64,000 nt of DNA, taken from positions 1,426,001-1,490,000 of the forward strand of contig NZ_AKWZ02000010.1 of NCBI RefSeq assembly GCF_000306235.2, given 5' to 3'. This document shows, piece after piece, positions 1-8,762 of this stretch. Numbering within the stretch: the first letter of the stretch is position 1; every line of letters starts with the position of its first letter. The stretch is from Leptospira fainei serovar Hurstbridge str. BUT 6 (lineage in GTDB: Bacteria; Spirochaetota; Leptospiria; Leptospirales; Leptospiraceae). The position numbers and the translations under genes are program-made. The notes beneath the pieces are model-generated. The model had not been told where the DNA came from. It made no database searches and saw nothing but the letters and a program-made list of their open reading frames with translations.

Positions 1-144
1 GGTATCATGAACGGCTGGCATTGATTCCAATCCAATCAAATATACCAGAAATATGGATATCACCGCTATTCCGATAATGAATAAGGGTCGCAGAAGCGCC
101 GAAATCCTTTGAATTTGATTTCTTCCTATAGAAATCGCTGGCAT
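1..144 (-). CDS. cbtB: Cobalt transporter subunit CbtB (partial, runs off window start)
   Basis: The N-terminal 48 codons read out as a short basic head followed by one hydrophobic segment (roughly residues 19-36) and then GLESMPAVHD. This matches the layout of CbtB, the small single-span partner of the CbtA cobalt transporter, where an AVH motif precedes a His-rich tail. The tail lies beyond the window edge, so the family's C-terminal His motif cannot be checked. The ATG at 142-144 is preceded by a good AAGGAG Shine-Dalgarno. A cobalamin riboswitch sits directly upstream, which fits cobalt uptake for B12 synthesis. The call rests on short sequence plus riboswitch context. Confidence 0.75.
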   Translation of the reverse strand, partial: MPAISIGRNQIQRISALLRPLFIIGIAVISIFLVYLIGLESMPAVHDT

Positions 145-284
145 AAAAATCTCCTTAGATTACATATAATCGTTGTTAGGTGCAGAATAAGGGGCGAGAA
201 AAGCTCTCGCTCTTACATTGCGCTAGTTATTATGTGTTTTTCGCGGGAGTCTGCCTTAATTCCGAAGCAGATTCCTCACTCAGG

Positions 285-475
285 GTTTTGATAGGGTGTC
301 TTCTGACTTGAGTTCATCCTACTTAGAGCGCCTTCCCAGGTTTCCCCAGTGACTTATTGCTCCTTTCGTCCCTCTTACAGCGGCGGGTACCGTGACGGAA
401 TCTCACCGTCTTCCGCAAGTGCGATACACTTACGTTCCTATATAAACTGTCCGTGCTTCCAGCCTATACCGGGCT
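285..475 (-). promoter_or_regulatory. Cobalamin riboswitch (long form) upstream of cbtB
   Basis: Read on the minus strand, the region has the landmarks of a cobalamin aptamer in order: GGTGAGATTCCGTCACGG, then CCGCCGCTGTAA, then AGTCACTGGG, then CCTGGGAAGGCG, then the B12-box-like GTCAGAAGACACC (295-307). The GTCACTG and GGGAAGG elements are those of the long form. It lies about 140 nt before the cbtB start, so B12 should repress cobalt transporter expression. The exact ends are estimates. Confidence 0.93.
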
Positions 476-649
476 TAGAAATTTTGCATAGGATTTTTTT
501 GGGTCTTCGGTAAAAAAGCGACGGACTTAGGATTTCTATTTTAATCGGACGTATATTCGATTATAATCATTTTGATCTCCAAATCGATCAATTCTCTTAA
601 TCAATGTTTCTCGGTTCGGGTCTCCCGAATATTACGGGATCCCCGTCGG

Positions 650-2761
650 TTAAAAGTTTATACTTAATGATATTCTAATGTTTCTGGGAGGAACCGGATG
701 AGTCAGTATATCGTTATATCCACCGTCGTTGGGGCCCGGAGGTTCGTTTTTTAAACGAGTCGGATAGTAATACTGAATTTGACTTGCGAGTGAATTCATT
801 AAATTAAAAACTTCTAAATTGACGGACCAAGAATCCCGGATTTTTTTTCCGAGCCGCAGATTCCAAATAGTGCTAGCGGATGAACGAATCGAATCGTCTT
901 CGATCAAGGGCCGAGGCCCGAAATAACGGACTCGAATCGCAGCTATATAGCCTTCTTTTTCAAAACTGATTCCGGAAGCGAAGACCGTTTGTATTGCTTG
1001 CGGTACATGATCTCCGCTCGGATTGCTATTTCTATACCGAGCCATGGAAACGGAAATGTCCGCGTCGATTGTCAGCCAAGTGTAAGGCGAATACACGTTG
1101 GACCATTCCATTCCGCTTCTCGTGCTCGGTCGACTCGCCTCCGTAGTTCCCGAATCTCCTATATAGACGAGCTCTGAATCGAGATCCAATCTCCAGAAAG
1201 CTAATGTAGCCATAAGATGGTTTATTGCCGCCGTTTTGAGTCCAAGCTCTCCTCCGCGAGTCCTAACTAACGGCGTACTCGGCGAGGTCTTATTTAGGAG
1301 CCCTCTTGCATCGTTACTGTGAAATCCATAACCTGCGTTTATGTATACTTCCGTATTAAGCCAAGGCCCGATAGTGAGTCCGCTTTTCGGATTCGCTATC
1401 GATACTTTTCGTTCGATTCCGACATTCTGTATTCTATCCTGGACATCAAACAGGAAAGTCTCTCCTCGAACGCCAATAAAAGACCGAATCTTTTCCGACC
1501 AGCGTATTTGATTTTCGAAATACGGAGAAATCGAGGATTCTACGATTCGGTCTATGCTTCTCGATTCTAATCTTGATCTAGATTCGGTATGATAAAGATC
1601 GTTTAAAATATAATCCCTCCTAACCTGAATTCCCAATGTGTTTTCAATTTTAATTCTCGAAACTAGGGAGCGTTGTTTATAGAAAGCCTTTCCGCCTGCG
1701 AAGGATCTTCGATCGACTTGATCCACCTGGTCACCTCGGACATGGTCGTCTAAAAAATAGGTAAAGTTTGAGAATAGATTAAAATCATAATATACTCCGT
1801 ACAATATGATTTTTGCCTCCGAGTCGATCCCAGTTCTATGGGCTTCGAACATCACGTTAGCTCTTTGGGTTTTACCTCCGTCCGTCGGATCGACGGAATC
1901 ATACCGATCAAGTCCTCCGCTATTCGGATCGACCCAGGATTTCCCTTTTTGTAAGGATCGCTCGGGAATTTGATTCGTTGCGTGCCATGAGCCTTTATGC
2001 CCGAGTATTTGAATTGAAATCCCCTTTTTTTCGTCACCTTTCGAATATGAAATTAGAGAGTTTAACTTTTTATAATTGTCGGGAATGCTCCAGGGGCCGT
2101 CTGAATGCGAATATTCTAAAGAATATAATAAAGTTCCGCTCCCGATAGCTTCGGACTTAGCAACGACAAATCGCCCGAATCCCAAAGTTCCGCCTTCGAT
2201 CTTCGCTATCCCCTTTGTCAGGCTCTTGAAATAAGATAATTGCATTGCGCCGGCGGAGGAGAAGTCCCCTTCGTCCACGTAATATACTCCTTTTTTATAA
2301 TGTATTTCTTGAATTAGTTCGGGGATGATAAAATTTAAGTCGGTATAGCCTTGGCCATGCGCGTGACTAGGGTTATTGATCGGAACTCCGTTCAGGCTTG
2401 TAGAGAAGTCCGTTCCATGATCTAGATTGAAACCTCTCAAAAAATATTGATTCGCCTTCCCTCCGCCGCTATGTTGAGTTACGATGACTCCTGGAATTGC
2501 TTCCGCAATTTCTCCTGTAGCATAAATCGGTCTCGCTTTTAACCTGTCGGAACCGATTCTACCTTCGCTCGCGGATTTTCCCGAGGATTTTGCCCGCACT
2601 TCTATCGAATCGGATTTTCCTTTTGCCTCCTTCGCTTCCGATGGGCCGAATTCCTGTACGTTTGGGGCATCATTTTTTGAAGCTTTTTGTGCATCGACTT
2701 TTGGAGCGAAAAAAAAGAATACGAGAAAGAATGAGATTTTATAAAATCTTGAAACAACCAA
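650..2761 (-). CDS. TonB-dependent outer-membrane receptor, probable cobalamin/corrinoid or cobalt uptake
   Basis: This 703-residue protein has a signal peptide (about 1-25), a TonB-box-like DSIEVRA at 51-57, a plug domain (about 70-180) with LRGFNLDHGTDFSTSLNG and a His-containing NPSHAHGQGY motif, and a long beta-barrel ending in a terminal phenylalanine, as outer-membrane porin-type proteins do. The start is TTG at 2759-2761, supported by AAGGAGG seven bases upstream. A cobalamin riboswitch lies upstream and cbtB with a second riboswitch lies downstream, so the substrate is inferred to be B12, another corrinoid or cobalt. The family alone would not distinguish this from a siderophore or zinc receptor. 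It would depend on TonB/ExbB/ExbD encoded elsewhere. Confidence 0.85.
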   Translation of the reverse strand: MVVSRFYKISFFLVFFFFAPKVDAQKASKNDAPNVQEFGPSEAKEAKGKSDSIEVRAKSSGKSASEGRIGSDRLKARPIYATGEIAEAIPGVIVTQHSGGGKANQYFLRGFNLDHGTDFSTSLNGVPINNPSHAHGQGYTDLNFIIPELIQEIHYKKGVYYVDEGDFSSAGAMQLSYFKSLTKGIAKIEGGTLGFGRFVVAKSEAIGSGTLLYSLEYSHSDGPWSIPDNYKKLNSLISYSKGDEKKGISIQILGHKGSWHATNQIPERSLQKGKSWVDPNSGGLDRYDSVDPTDGGKTQRANVMFEAHRTGIDSEAKIILYGVYYDFNLFSNFTYFLDDHVRGDQVDQVDRRSFAGGKAFYKQRSLVSRIKIENTLGIQVRRDYILNDLYHTESRSRLESRSIDRIVESSISPYFENQIRWSEKIRSFIGVRGETFLFDVQDRIQNVGIERKVSIANPKSGLTIGPWLNTEVYINAGYGFHSNDARGLLNKTSPSTPLVRTRGGELGLKTAAINHLMATLAFWRLDLDSELVYIGDSGTTEASRPSTRSGMEWSNVYSPYTWLTIDADISVSMARYRNSNPSGDHVPQAIQTVFASGISFEKEGYIAAIRVRYFGPRPLIEDDSIRSSASTIWNLRLGKKIRDSWSVNLEVFNLMNSLASQIQYYYPTRLKNEPPGPNDGGYNDILTHPVPPRNIRISLSINF

Positions 2762-2903
2762 GCGACGTCCTCCTTTGTATTCGGAGGAGTCTCATCACAT
2801 TATAAAAATGTGATATTTTGAAAAAGCTCAAAACGCGGCATTCGGAAAGTCGAGCCTACGCGGCATGTTTTCCTAGGCTAGGTCGAGATCTTTTCTAGAG
2901 CAT

Positions 2904-2923
2904 CCCCGAATCTACTTTCGGGG
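2904..2923 (-). other. Hairpin in receptor leader (possible expression platform)
   Basis: CCCCGAA and TTCGGGG form a perfect 7-bp stem with a 6-nt loop between the upstream cobalamin aptamer and the TonB-receptor start. There is no U-tract after it on the minus strand, so it is not a canonical terminator. It may be part of the riboswitch expression platform or the long leader's fold. Confidence 0.35.
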
Positions 2924-2994
2924 GCCCTTCGCTAAATGCACGGTGTGCGTTAAGGCGAGATGCGACGAACCTAAACCTCGAGGTCAATAAATCG

Positions 2995-3110
2995 CGGGGA
3001 AGATCTGGCTTACTTCGCCGTCATTTCGTAAAACGATACGAAGGCGAAGATTACAGTTGCGGGTCAGCGCGGGAATTTCACCCAGCTTCCTCCCGGAAAG
3101 TGTAGATGCA
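2995..3110 (-). promoter_or_regulatory. Cobalamin riboswitch (short form) upstream of the TonB-dependent receptor
   Basis: On the minus strand the core reads GGGAGGAAGCTGGGTGAAAT, followed by a CCCGCGCTGACCCGCAACTG-type segment and TGTAAT, a P6-like stem TTCGCC...GGCGAA, and then the B12 box AAGCCAGATC (3002-3011). The GCCACTG...GGGAAGG module of long cobalamin aptamers is absent, as in the short forms known from other phyla. About 235 nt of leader separate it from the receptor start. B12 is expected to repress the receptor. Confidence 0.88.
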
Positions 3111-3146
3111 TCGGAACAAATCGTTAATTCCGATGCAAGAACAAAA

Positions 3147-3509
3147 TTACGTGTATATGTAAGCCCAATAAATTAGGACCAGTTGAAGCGGTAGCCTAAG
3201 AATAAGAAGGGTGGTCGGCGGATCCCGTTTGGTCCGTGATTGATAATGGTATACGTTTGCGGGAAATACGGCGATGAGCAAAAGAATAATTCCCCAGGCA
3301 GATAATGATTTGGTCTGAGGAAAGAATAATCCTAATCCCAATAGAATTTCCGCAACACCGCTGAGTTGTATTATCAGCTTGTGATAAGGGATCCACGGAG
3401 GCATGATTCGCAAGTAAAACTTGGGTATAATAAAATGGAGAATGCCGGCTATCGTATACAGCATCGCCATAACCCAAAGACTAATCGTTTTAGCGTCTAT
3501 GTTTTCCAT
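3147..3509 (-). CDS. DoxX-family integral membrane protein
   Basis: This 120-residue protein has four predicted hydrophobic segments (about 9-27, 44-62, 70-86 and 98-118). The pattern AGILHFIIPKFYLRIMPPWI followed by LSGVAEILLGLGL is typical of the DoxX/MauE-like family. Members are small inner-membrane proteins, sometimes linked to redox or thiol homeostasis, but the reaction is unknown for most. It lies just upstream of the short cobalamin riboswitch on the same strand, so read-through into the receptor leader is possible but not required. No function can be assigned beyond the fold. Confidence 0.8.
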   Translation of the reverse strand: MENIDAKTISLWVMAMLYTIAGILHFIIPKFYLRIMPPWIPYHKLIIQLSGVAEILLGLGLFFPQTKSLSAWGIILLLIAVFPANVYHYQSRTKRDPPTTLLILRLPLQLVLIYWAYIYT

Positions 3510-3790
3510 GGGAAACCATAGTAAGCTGACTATAGGTTGTTAGTCTGCCTTTTTTCCCGATTTCTTTGTCGGAAGCGCTTTTGTCGGGGGTGAGATATTT
3601 TGTGCGAAATTTTTGAGAGAGGTAAGTATTTTTCTCGTTTAGAGACGGAAAGGTTTCGTTCGGGTTTGTGTCCAGGGAACTTCAGCATAGGCTTCTAACT
3701 CCTTGCCGTGGAATGCCCGTCATTATATGAATTAAAAAGAAAGTACAAGTAAAAAAAAGAATTTTTAATATAATTCCTAGGAAATTCCAA

Positions 3791-5026
3791 TTACGCGCGG
3801 CCTATCGCAACCTTCAATTTTGCGCTTTTTCGAGCTTTGATTTTCTTGTGCTTCGGTTTTTTAAATTCCGCATAAACTGATTCAAGGGCATCGGCAACAT
3901 CTTCCCAGCTGCAGGCTTCTGCGGCCTTGCGGGCTCGAGCTCCTATTTTTTTTGCGAGAGTTCGGTTTTCTGCGAGGATGCACGCGTGTTCCGCAAATTC
4001 ATCTTCTTTATCAAACGCAGGGAGCAGCGCGGACTTTCCGTGAGAAAGATATTCTTTTGCAGCCGCATAATCGTAAGCGACGATCGGAAGACCCGAAGCC
4101 ATCGCTTCCATAACGACATTTCCGAATGTCTCGGTTAAGCTGGGAAATAAAAATAAATCACCCGTTGCATAATGCCGAGCTAAGTCCTCTCCCTTTCTCA
4201 TTCCGGAAAAAAAGAAATCCGGATTCTCAACGCGTAGCTTTTCCCGAGATGGGCCGTCTCCAACCAATATCAACTTAGCCTTAGGTTCTTTCGCTTGAAG
4301 CGTACGGAATGATTTTACCAAAAGATCTAGATTCTTTTCCGGGGCCAACCTTCCGACATAGAGGACGGCAAGATCGGATTGTGAGAGACCCCATTCTTTC
4401 CGTAATTTAGAATCTTTGCGGGCAGGATGGAATAATGCGGTGTCGATTCCTCGAGCGACAACTTTCACGTTGTTATAACCGGAAGCCGTGAGTTGCTTCA
4501 CAATTTGCGCCGTCGGCGCGAGTGTTGCGTGAGTTAAATTATGCAGACTACGTAAGTAAGAATGAACGAGTTTACCGATAAAGCCGACTTTATAATATCT
4601 CGCATACGAATGGAAATTAGTTCTGAAATCGCTTACCACCGGCAACTTTAAATGTCTTGCCGCTCTCACTGCGGATAGACCTAACGGACCTTCGGTGACT
4701 ACGTGAACGAGATCGGGTTTTTCAAATTGCATCAATCTTCTAAGAAGTCGTTTCTCCGGAAAGCCGAATCGAAGATCTTCGTAAAACGGAATTTTCGCCC
4801 CTCGCACAAGAACTTCCCGGTAGTTGCCGTTAGCGGTCGCCATATCGTTCGAGTTTTGGCGAGGACGTACTAATATGATTTCGTGTCCCCTCTGCAATAA
4901 GTCGCTTAACATTCTATAAAGCGTCTTGGAAACCCCGTTGATTTCTGGCGGAAAGGTTTCGGTAACGACTAGTATCCGCAAAGGATGCCTATTTATGAAA
5001 GTTTTCGGATATACTTCGGAGAACAT
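3791..5026 (-). CDS. Family 4 glycosyltransferase (GT-B fold)
   Basis: This 411-residue protein opens with RILVVTETFPPEINGVSKTL, the N-terminal Rossmann strand and Gly loop of GDP-mannose-dependent or related GT4 enzymes. The C-terminal half has VLYVGRLAPEKNLDLLVKSF and the donor-site E-x7-E region around SLTETFGNVVMEAMASGLPI. The C-terminus is lysine-rich, suggesting membrane association. It would transfer a sugar to a lipid or polysaccharide acceptor on the cytoplasmic face of the inner membrane, and closest resemblance is to MgtA/PimB-like enzymes. It stands alone without an LPS cluster, so the acceptor is unknown. Confidence 0.88.
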   Translation of the reverse strand: MFSEVYPKTFINRHPLRILVVTETFPPEINGVSKTLYRMLSDLLQRGHEIILVRPRQNSNDMATANGNYREVLVRGAKIPFYEDLRFGFPEKRLLRRLMQFEKPDLVHVVTEGPLGLSAVRAARHLKLPVVSDFRTNFHSYARYYKVGFIGKLVHSYLRSLHNLTHATLAPTAQIVKQLTASGYNNVKVVARGIDTALFHPARKDSKLRKEWGLSQSDLAVLYVGRLAPEKNLDLLVKSFRTLQAKEPKAKLILVGDGPSREKLRVENPDFFFSGMRKGEDLARHYATGDLFLFPSLTETFGNVVMEAMASGLPIVAYDYAAAKEYLSHGKSALLPAFDKEDEFAEHACILAENRTLAKKIGARARKAAEACSWEDVADALESVYAEFKKPKHKKIKARKSAKLKVAIGRA

Positions 5027-5103
5027 CGCTTTCGATAGTACGAAAACTTTGTAACTATTCCGTGAGAGGCTGATTACTTTTTAATTACAATCCGTCGATT
5101 GAT

Positions 5104-5514
5104 TTACTTGTTCTTTTTACCGGGAGATACGGGCTTTCTTAATTTCGCCAATTGTTCAGTTAGCCACTTTTCCGATTCCACTTCTTTGCCGTCTGGAAAC
5201 CGAATCTTATACGGGGTTCCGGTAATGGAGGATTTACTGGCTAATCCTACTATGAAGTCCTCCGTCGTTTTGATTCTTCCCTTGGTCGCTTCGTACTTTC
5301 TCAGAAGATGAGCTTTGGCTTCTTGAACCGTATGCTCCGAACCGTTGCGGATAAATACGCAACCTTTACAAGAATCTAATGTCGAAAGTAGCGCATTGAT
5401 TTCCGTATCTATGTCGGTCGATTGGGAAGAAAGCTGTCCGGCGACGCACAAGAATGATAGAATAAAAAAAGGGACCGTTTTGGCAGAATAAACGTGCATG
5501 AAATCGAATTTCAT
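5104..5514 (-). CDS. DUF5329-type exported protein
   Basis: The protein of about 136 residues carries a signal peptide (MKFDFMHVYSAKTVPFFILS onwards) and the family pattern EINALLSTLDSCKGCVFIRN, KAHLLRKY, TTEDFIVGLASKSSITGTPY and a final WL...L. This matches DUF5329, a family of small secreted proteins of unknown role. An in-frame extension upstream to 5685 would overlap the di-haem enzyme gene and lacks a signal peptide, so the ATG at 5512-5514 is chosen, with GGAAAAG as a weak ribosome-binding site. It is the last gene of a four-gene minus-strand cassette. Conserved cysteines (SCKGC) could form a disulfide. Confidence 0.72.
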   Translation of the reverse strand: MKFDFMHVYSAKTVPFFILSFLCVAGQLSSQSTDIDTEINALLSTLDSCKGCVFIRNGSEHTVQEAKAHLLRKYEATKGRIKTTEDFIVGLASKSSITGTPYKIRFPDGKEVESEKWLTEQLAKLRKPVSPGKKNK

Positions 5515-5594
5515 CTTAGCTTTTCCGCATGTAGTCTTGCAAGTGATTTCTCTCTCTGATTCAAAAACCGATTCCGTATTTAGGCTTCGTGGCA

Positions 5595-6809
5595 TTACCG
5601 GATTGTCCGGATTTTCCGACAATAATGGGGTTGAATCGGCGCCGGTTGATTCGGGTCGCTCAATCTCGGATCTGTCAGATAACAATCATCAGTAAGAGAC
5701 TTTAAAAATTCGATCAGGTCCGTTTTTTGCGCTTCGGTTAAATTGAGCGGGCGAATTCTAGGATCTTTGTGAGGGTTTTTTCTGCCATCCCCTGAAAAGG
5801 GGCCGGAGGCGATATTTCTTCCACCATTGTCGAACACTTCTATGACTTCACGAATGGTTTTGATACTTCCATCGTGCATATACGGAGCGGTGACGGCGAC
5901 GTTTCTTAAAGATGGGGTTCGAAATTTTCCGCGATCGATTTCCTTCCCTGTTGTTTGATAAATACCTTGAGTTTGTAATGTAGCGGCGGCCCCGTGTAAA
6001 GCTTGATCCGGATAGTCCCCTTTGTTCCGAACATTATACAATCCTATGTTCTGAAATGTAAGATTGCCGACTGCATCGTCGATATTCAAATTTTTTCCAC
6101 CGTGACAATGAAAACAACCTCCTACTTCGGATTCGAAGATCTGTTTACCTCGAATCGCGGAGGGAGTCATAACATTTCTATCGAAGGGAGATTGGTAAGA
6201 AATCATCGTAGTTTCGAATGCCGCAATCGCGCGTGCAATATGAATCACATCGATTTTGTTTTCTCCGAATGCCGCGAGAAACATGGCGACGTATTTCGGA
6301 TCCGACTGCAATCGGGCCGCGACTACGTGCTCGATCCCGCTGATCGCAAGTTCTTCGATTGTGGTCGCAGTATTTTCGGAGAAGAATGGAATGAGAGTTT
6401 GATTATCTAACCTTCTCAAAGTCGGATTAGACCATGTATAAGGAGAAAAATAGCCGACGTTAGCGATCGCAATCGAATTGCGAGGATGAACTCGGCCGGT
6501 CGATCCGATCGCGCGTGCTAGGCCGTCGGAAAAACCTAGACTTTGCTTATGACAGCTTGCGCAGGATTGATTCTGTCCCTTCGAGAGGTTTGTATCGTAA
6601 AATAGAAACCTTCCTAGTTCCACCGTTTTCGGTGTCACGCACACATCCGGCGGATGAGCAGGAGAGGGAAACGATTCCGGTAGTTCGTAATTATAATCGG
6701 AACAGATTCCTCTTTCTTCCGCAAACGTTCGGATCTTAGAGCAGACAAGAAATAGAAACGCGAGCAATATTATGCCCGCGCCCGTAAATACTCGAGGTAA
6801 TTTAAACAT
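5595..6809 (-). CDS. Di-haem cytochrome c peroxidase family enzyme (MauG/MbnH-like)
   Basis: The 404-residue protein has an N-terminal membrane or lipoprotein segment (about 11-33) and two covalent haem sites, CASCH at 83-87 and CFHCH at 232-236, in the spacing of bacterial di-haem peroxidases. The late motif FRTPSLRNVAVTAPYMHDGS (296-315) and the following DNGG...NPHKDPRIRPLNLTEAQ look more like the MauG/MbnH branch than classical cytochrome c peroxidase. Such enzymes act in the periplasm, either reducing peroxide or oxidising tryptophans in a partner protein. It sits 11 bp downstream of an exported 402-residue protein gene, a possible partner. The substrate is not known. Confidence 0.88.
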   Translation of the reverse strand: MFKLPRVFTGAGIILLAFLFLVCSKIRTFAEERGICSDYNYELPESFPSPAHPPDVCVTPKTVELGRFLFYDTNLSKGQNQSCASCHKQSLGFSDGLARAIGSTGRVHPRNSIAIANVGYFSPYTWSNPTLRRLDNQTLIPFFSENTATTIEELAISGIEHVVAARLQSDPKYVAMFLAAFGENKIDVIHIARAIAAFETTMISYQSPFDRNVMTPSAIRGKQIFESEVGGCFHCHGGKNLNIDDAVGNLTFQNIGLYNVRNKGDYPDQALHGAAATLQTQGIYQTTGKEIDRGKFRTPSLRNVAVTAPYMHDGSIKTIREVIEVFDNGGRNIASGPFSGDGRKNPHKDPRIRPLNLTEAQKTDLIEFLKSLTDDCYLTDPRLSDPNQPAPIQPHYCRKIRTIR

Positions 6810-6820
6810 TCTTTATGGAA

Positions 6821-8029
6821 CTAAAATGGAACCGTTTCGCCGGAAGGATGAAGACTGATCGAACTTCCCATACCGGTATCTATCGTAGCCTTTTGCGTAT
6901 CGTCGAAACTTCCGGTACCGTTAGGTGCCGTACCAAGTTTATTAAAAAGCGTTTGAACTCCTGGGTAACCGCCGCCACTAGAAGGTTCCGGATATCCGGT
7001 CGGAATCGTGCCGGAAGTAAGGTTATCCATGATAAATCCGCCCCCATTAAAGATCCCGAATTTCAGAACATCGAAACCGCAGATGGTGCCATTGGTCGTC
7101 ATGCTATTGATTGCAACACCGGATAGAGCCGTGGTTTCAAAATTGCTCACAGTCTTCTGACCATAAGCAAGCGCATAATAATGGTTATTAGTTCCGCAGA
7201 CGGTAGTCATCGAGACGGTTCTTGCAGCGATTCTTACGCAGATTCCGGTCGCCATCCCGCCGCCTTGCAATCCTAGTGTCATTTCTTCCAAAATCACTCG
7301 ACCTCGATCCGAAGTAGTCGCGGCATTTGTTCCGGAAAGCCAGAAAGGAGCGGCCCACGAGTACGTTTGCCTACGACTGGGGGAGGCGCCATAAATATAG
7401 CTTTCCACCAACAAATTAGGATTATCTGATAAAGTTGAATTTAAAACTCCGATTCGATACGTTAATAAAACGCCGTTCGTAGTATTCGGAGTCCTTACAT
7501 CATCGAAAAGTAATTCTAGAGCGTCCAACCCGTCGCTTGCTCTCCAGATTTTGAATCGATTCAAGAAATTCTTCGTACCGGTATACGCGGAAGAGGAAAT
7601 ATTTTGGCAGGCAGTACCGCACGCGGCTCCAGTTTGCAATTTTATTTTGAACGGAACTCCGTTCAGGTTGGTAGTGGATTGAAAACTTCCGGAATTATTC
7701 AAGACTCCGGTGTTTTTTAGGGCCATAATGATACGATCAGCCATCGTCGAATTTCCGTTTGCCCAGGTCGCGGATTGCCGCACGGCTTCCCAGTCCGAAG
7801 CTGTAGTCGCTTCCACATTTGCGGGTCCATCAAGCACGATTTTCCATGAAGATTGCGAAGTCGCAAAATGCGGTTCTTCAGTAGCCATCGTTTTCAAGAC
7901 AGCGTCCAATTGATTCAAATCCGGAATGCTTATCGTGATTCCCGAAGATCGGTTTTGTCGGGTTAAATGGACGGAAAAGCTAAGAGCTAAAAAAATAACG
8001 GCAAGGGCTGTGATGATTTTTATCTTCAT
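6821..8029 (-). CDS. Exported protein of unknown function, possible di-haem enzyme partner
   Basis: This 402-residue protein begins with a signal peptide (MKIKIITALAVIFLALSFSV). The mature part is rich in Ser, Thr, Gly and Asn and looks all-beta, with isolated cysteines (GAACGTACQ near 135-140, ICVRI, VCGTN, ICGFDV) and tryptophans in the middle (YSWAAPFWLSG near 230). I do not recognise the family. Its gene lies between a small lipoprotein gene (13 bp upstream) and the di-haem enzyme gene (11 bp downstream), suggesting one operon. A secreted substrate or scaffold for the di-haem enzyme is possible but unproven. Confidence 0.6.
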   Translation of the reverse strand: MKIKIITALAVIFLALSFSVHLTRQNRSSGITISIPDLNQLDAVLKTMATEEPHFATSQSSWKIVLDGPANVEATTASDWEAVRQSATWANGNSTMADRIIMALKNTGVLNNSGSFQSTTNLNGVPFKIKLQTGAACGTACQNISSSAYTGTKNFLNRFKIWRASDGLDALELLFDDVRTPNTTNGVLLTYRIGVLNSTLSDNPNLLVESYIYGASPSRRQTYSWAAPFWLSGTNAATTSDRGRVILEEMTLGLQGGGMATGICVRIAARTVSMTTVCGTNNHYYALAYGQKTVSNFETTALSGVAINSMTTNGTICGFDVLKFGIFNGGGFIMDNLTSGTIPTGYPEPSSGGGYPGVQTLFNKLGTAPNGTGSFDDTQKATIDTGMGSSISLHPSGETVPF

Positions 8030-8042
8030 AGTATTCTCGCGA

Positions 8043-8225
8043 TTACTTCGTAACTCCGGGAGGAATGCAAATCACAAGCCCCGATTGATTCTGACAAGTA
8101 TTGCTATTCAGTAACGCGGCTAAAAGCAGAAACATTGTGTTTTGATTGTTATCGCTCTTGTGCATTAGATTACACGCTGATAAGAATAGAAGTATTCCTA
8201 TAATTAAGTAACTTAAACGACGCAT
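8043..8225 (-). CDS. Small lipoprotein
   Basis: The 60-residue product has a basic start MRRLSY, a hydrophobic stretch, and a lipobox LFLSAC, giving a mature lipoprotein of about 43 residues with a second hydrophobic stretch (MFLLLAALL) and two further cysteines. The ATG at 8223-8225 is preferred to a GTG three codons upstream because GAGG lies eight bases before it. It heads the cassette with the exported protein and di-haem enzyme. Small lipoproteins of this kind are common in Leptospira and have no known role. Confidence 0.65.
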   Translation of the reverse strand: MRRLSYLIIGILLFLSACNLMHKSDNNQNTMFLLLAALLNSNTCQNQSGLVICIPPGVTK

Positions 8226-8762
8226 GACATTCACCTCATGAGATTTATTCGTTTCCGATTAAAAATTACGCTTAGACCGACTCGCAACTAAAGTTTCAAA
8301 TAAGATATTCATTTTGCATTGCGGACTCTAACGGTTTTTTCTGCCTATCGTTCAGTGCTCTTTTATCGAAGCGATTCCGAACGTAAGGAAAGCTAAGATG
8401 TTTAAAGCGACCTTCCCGATTGTCAAACGCATCTTTGATTCTGCCTTCATTTTATTAAACGAATGGGAAAGTTATTTTTGCCCGATTTTTCACTGAATGA
8501 TGTCGCTTTATTTTGAATTTTGTTCAGAAATCGGATAGAGTTTTAATCTTCCGATGACGGAACCTTCTTTTTAAATTGTACCCGAAAGATCATATGCAGA
8601 TCTGCGAATCGAAGGACCCGTTTTTTTTGGATTGGAGAAAAAAAATACATCCTTACATAGAATAATTTTCAGATGACGACGCTGTATCAATTGCTACAAC
8701 TATGGTTATAAGAGGTGAATTAGGAGAAAGCGGCATTAGCAGCTTACTCCGGAAACGAGGAC
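8226..8762. other. Long divergent intergenic region, nothing recognised
   Basis: This AT-rich 537-bp gap separates the minus-strand lipoprotein cassette from the plus-strand MAPEG gene and must contain both promoters. I see no RNA family, no strong hairpin and no open frame that looks coding. Confidence 0.5.

Noticed and set aside
989..1570. Open frames antisense to the TonB receptor
   Set aside because: They lack ribosome-binding sites and have protein composition typical of antisense frames.
5515..5685. In-frame upstream extension of the DUF5329 gene
   Set aside because: It would overlap the di-haem enzyme gene, and the extension has no homology look; the internal ATG gives a proper signal peptide.
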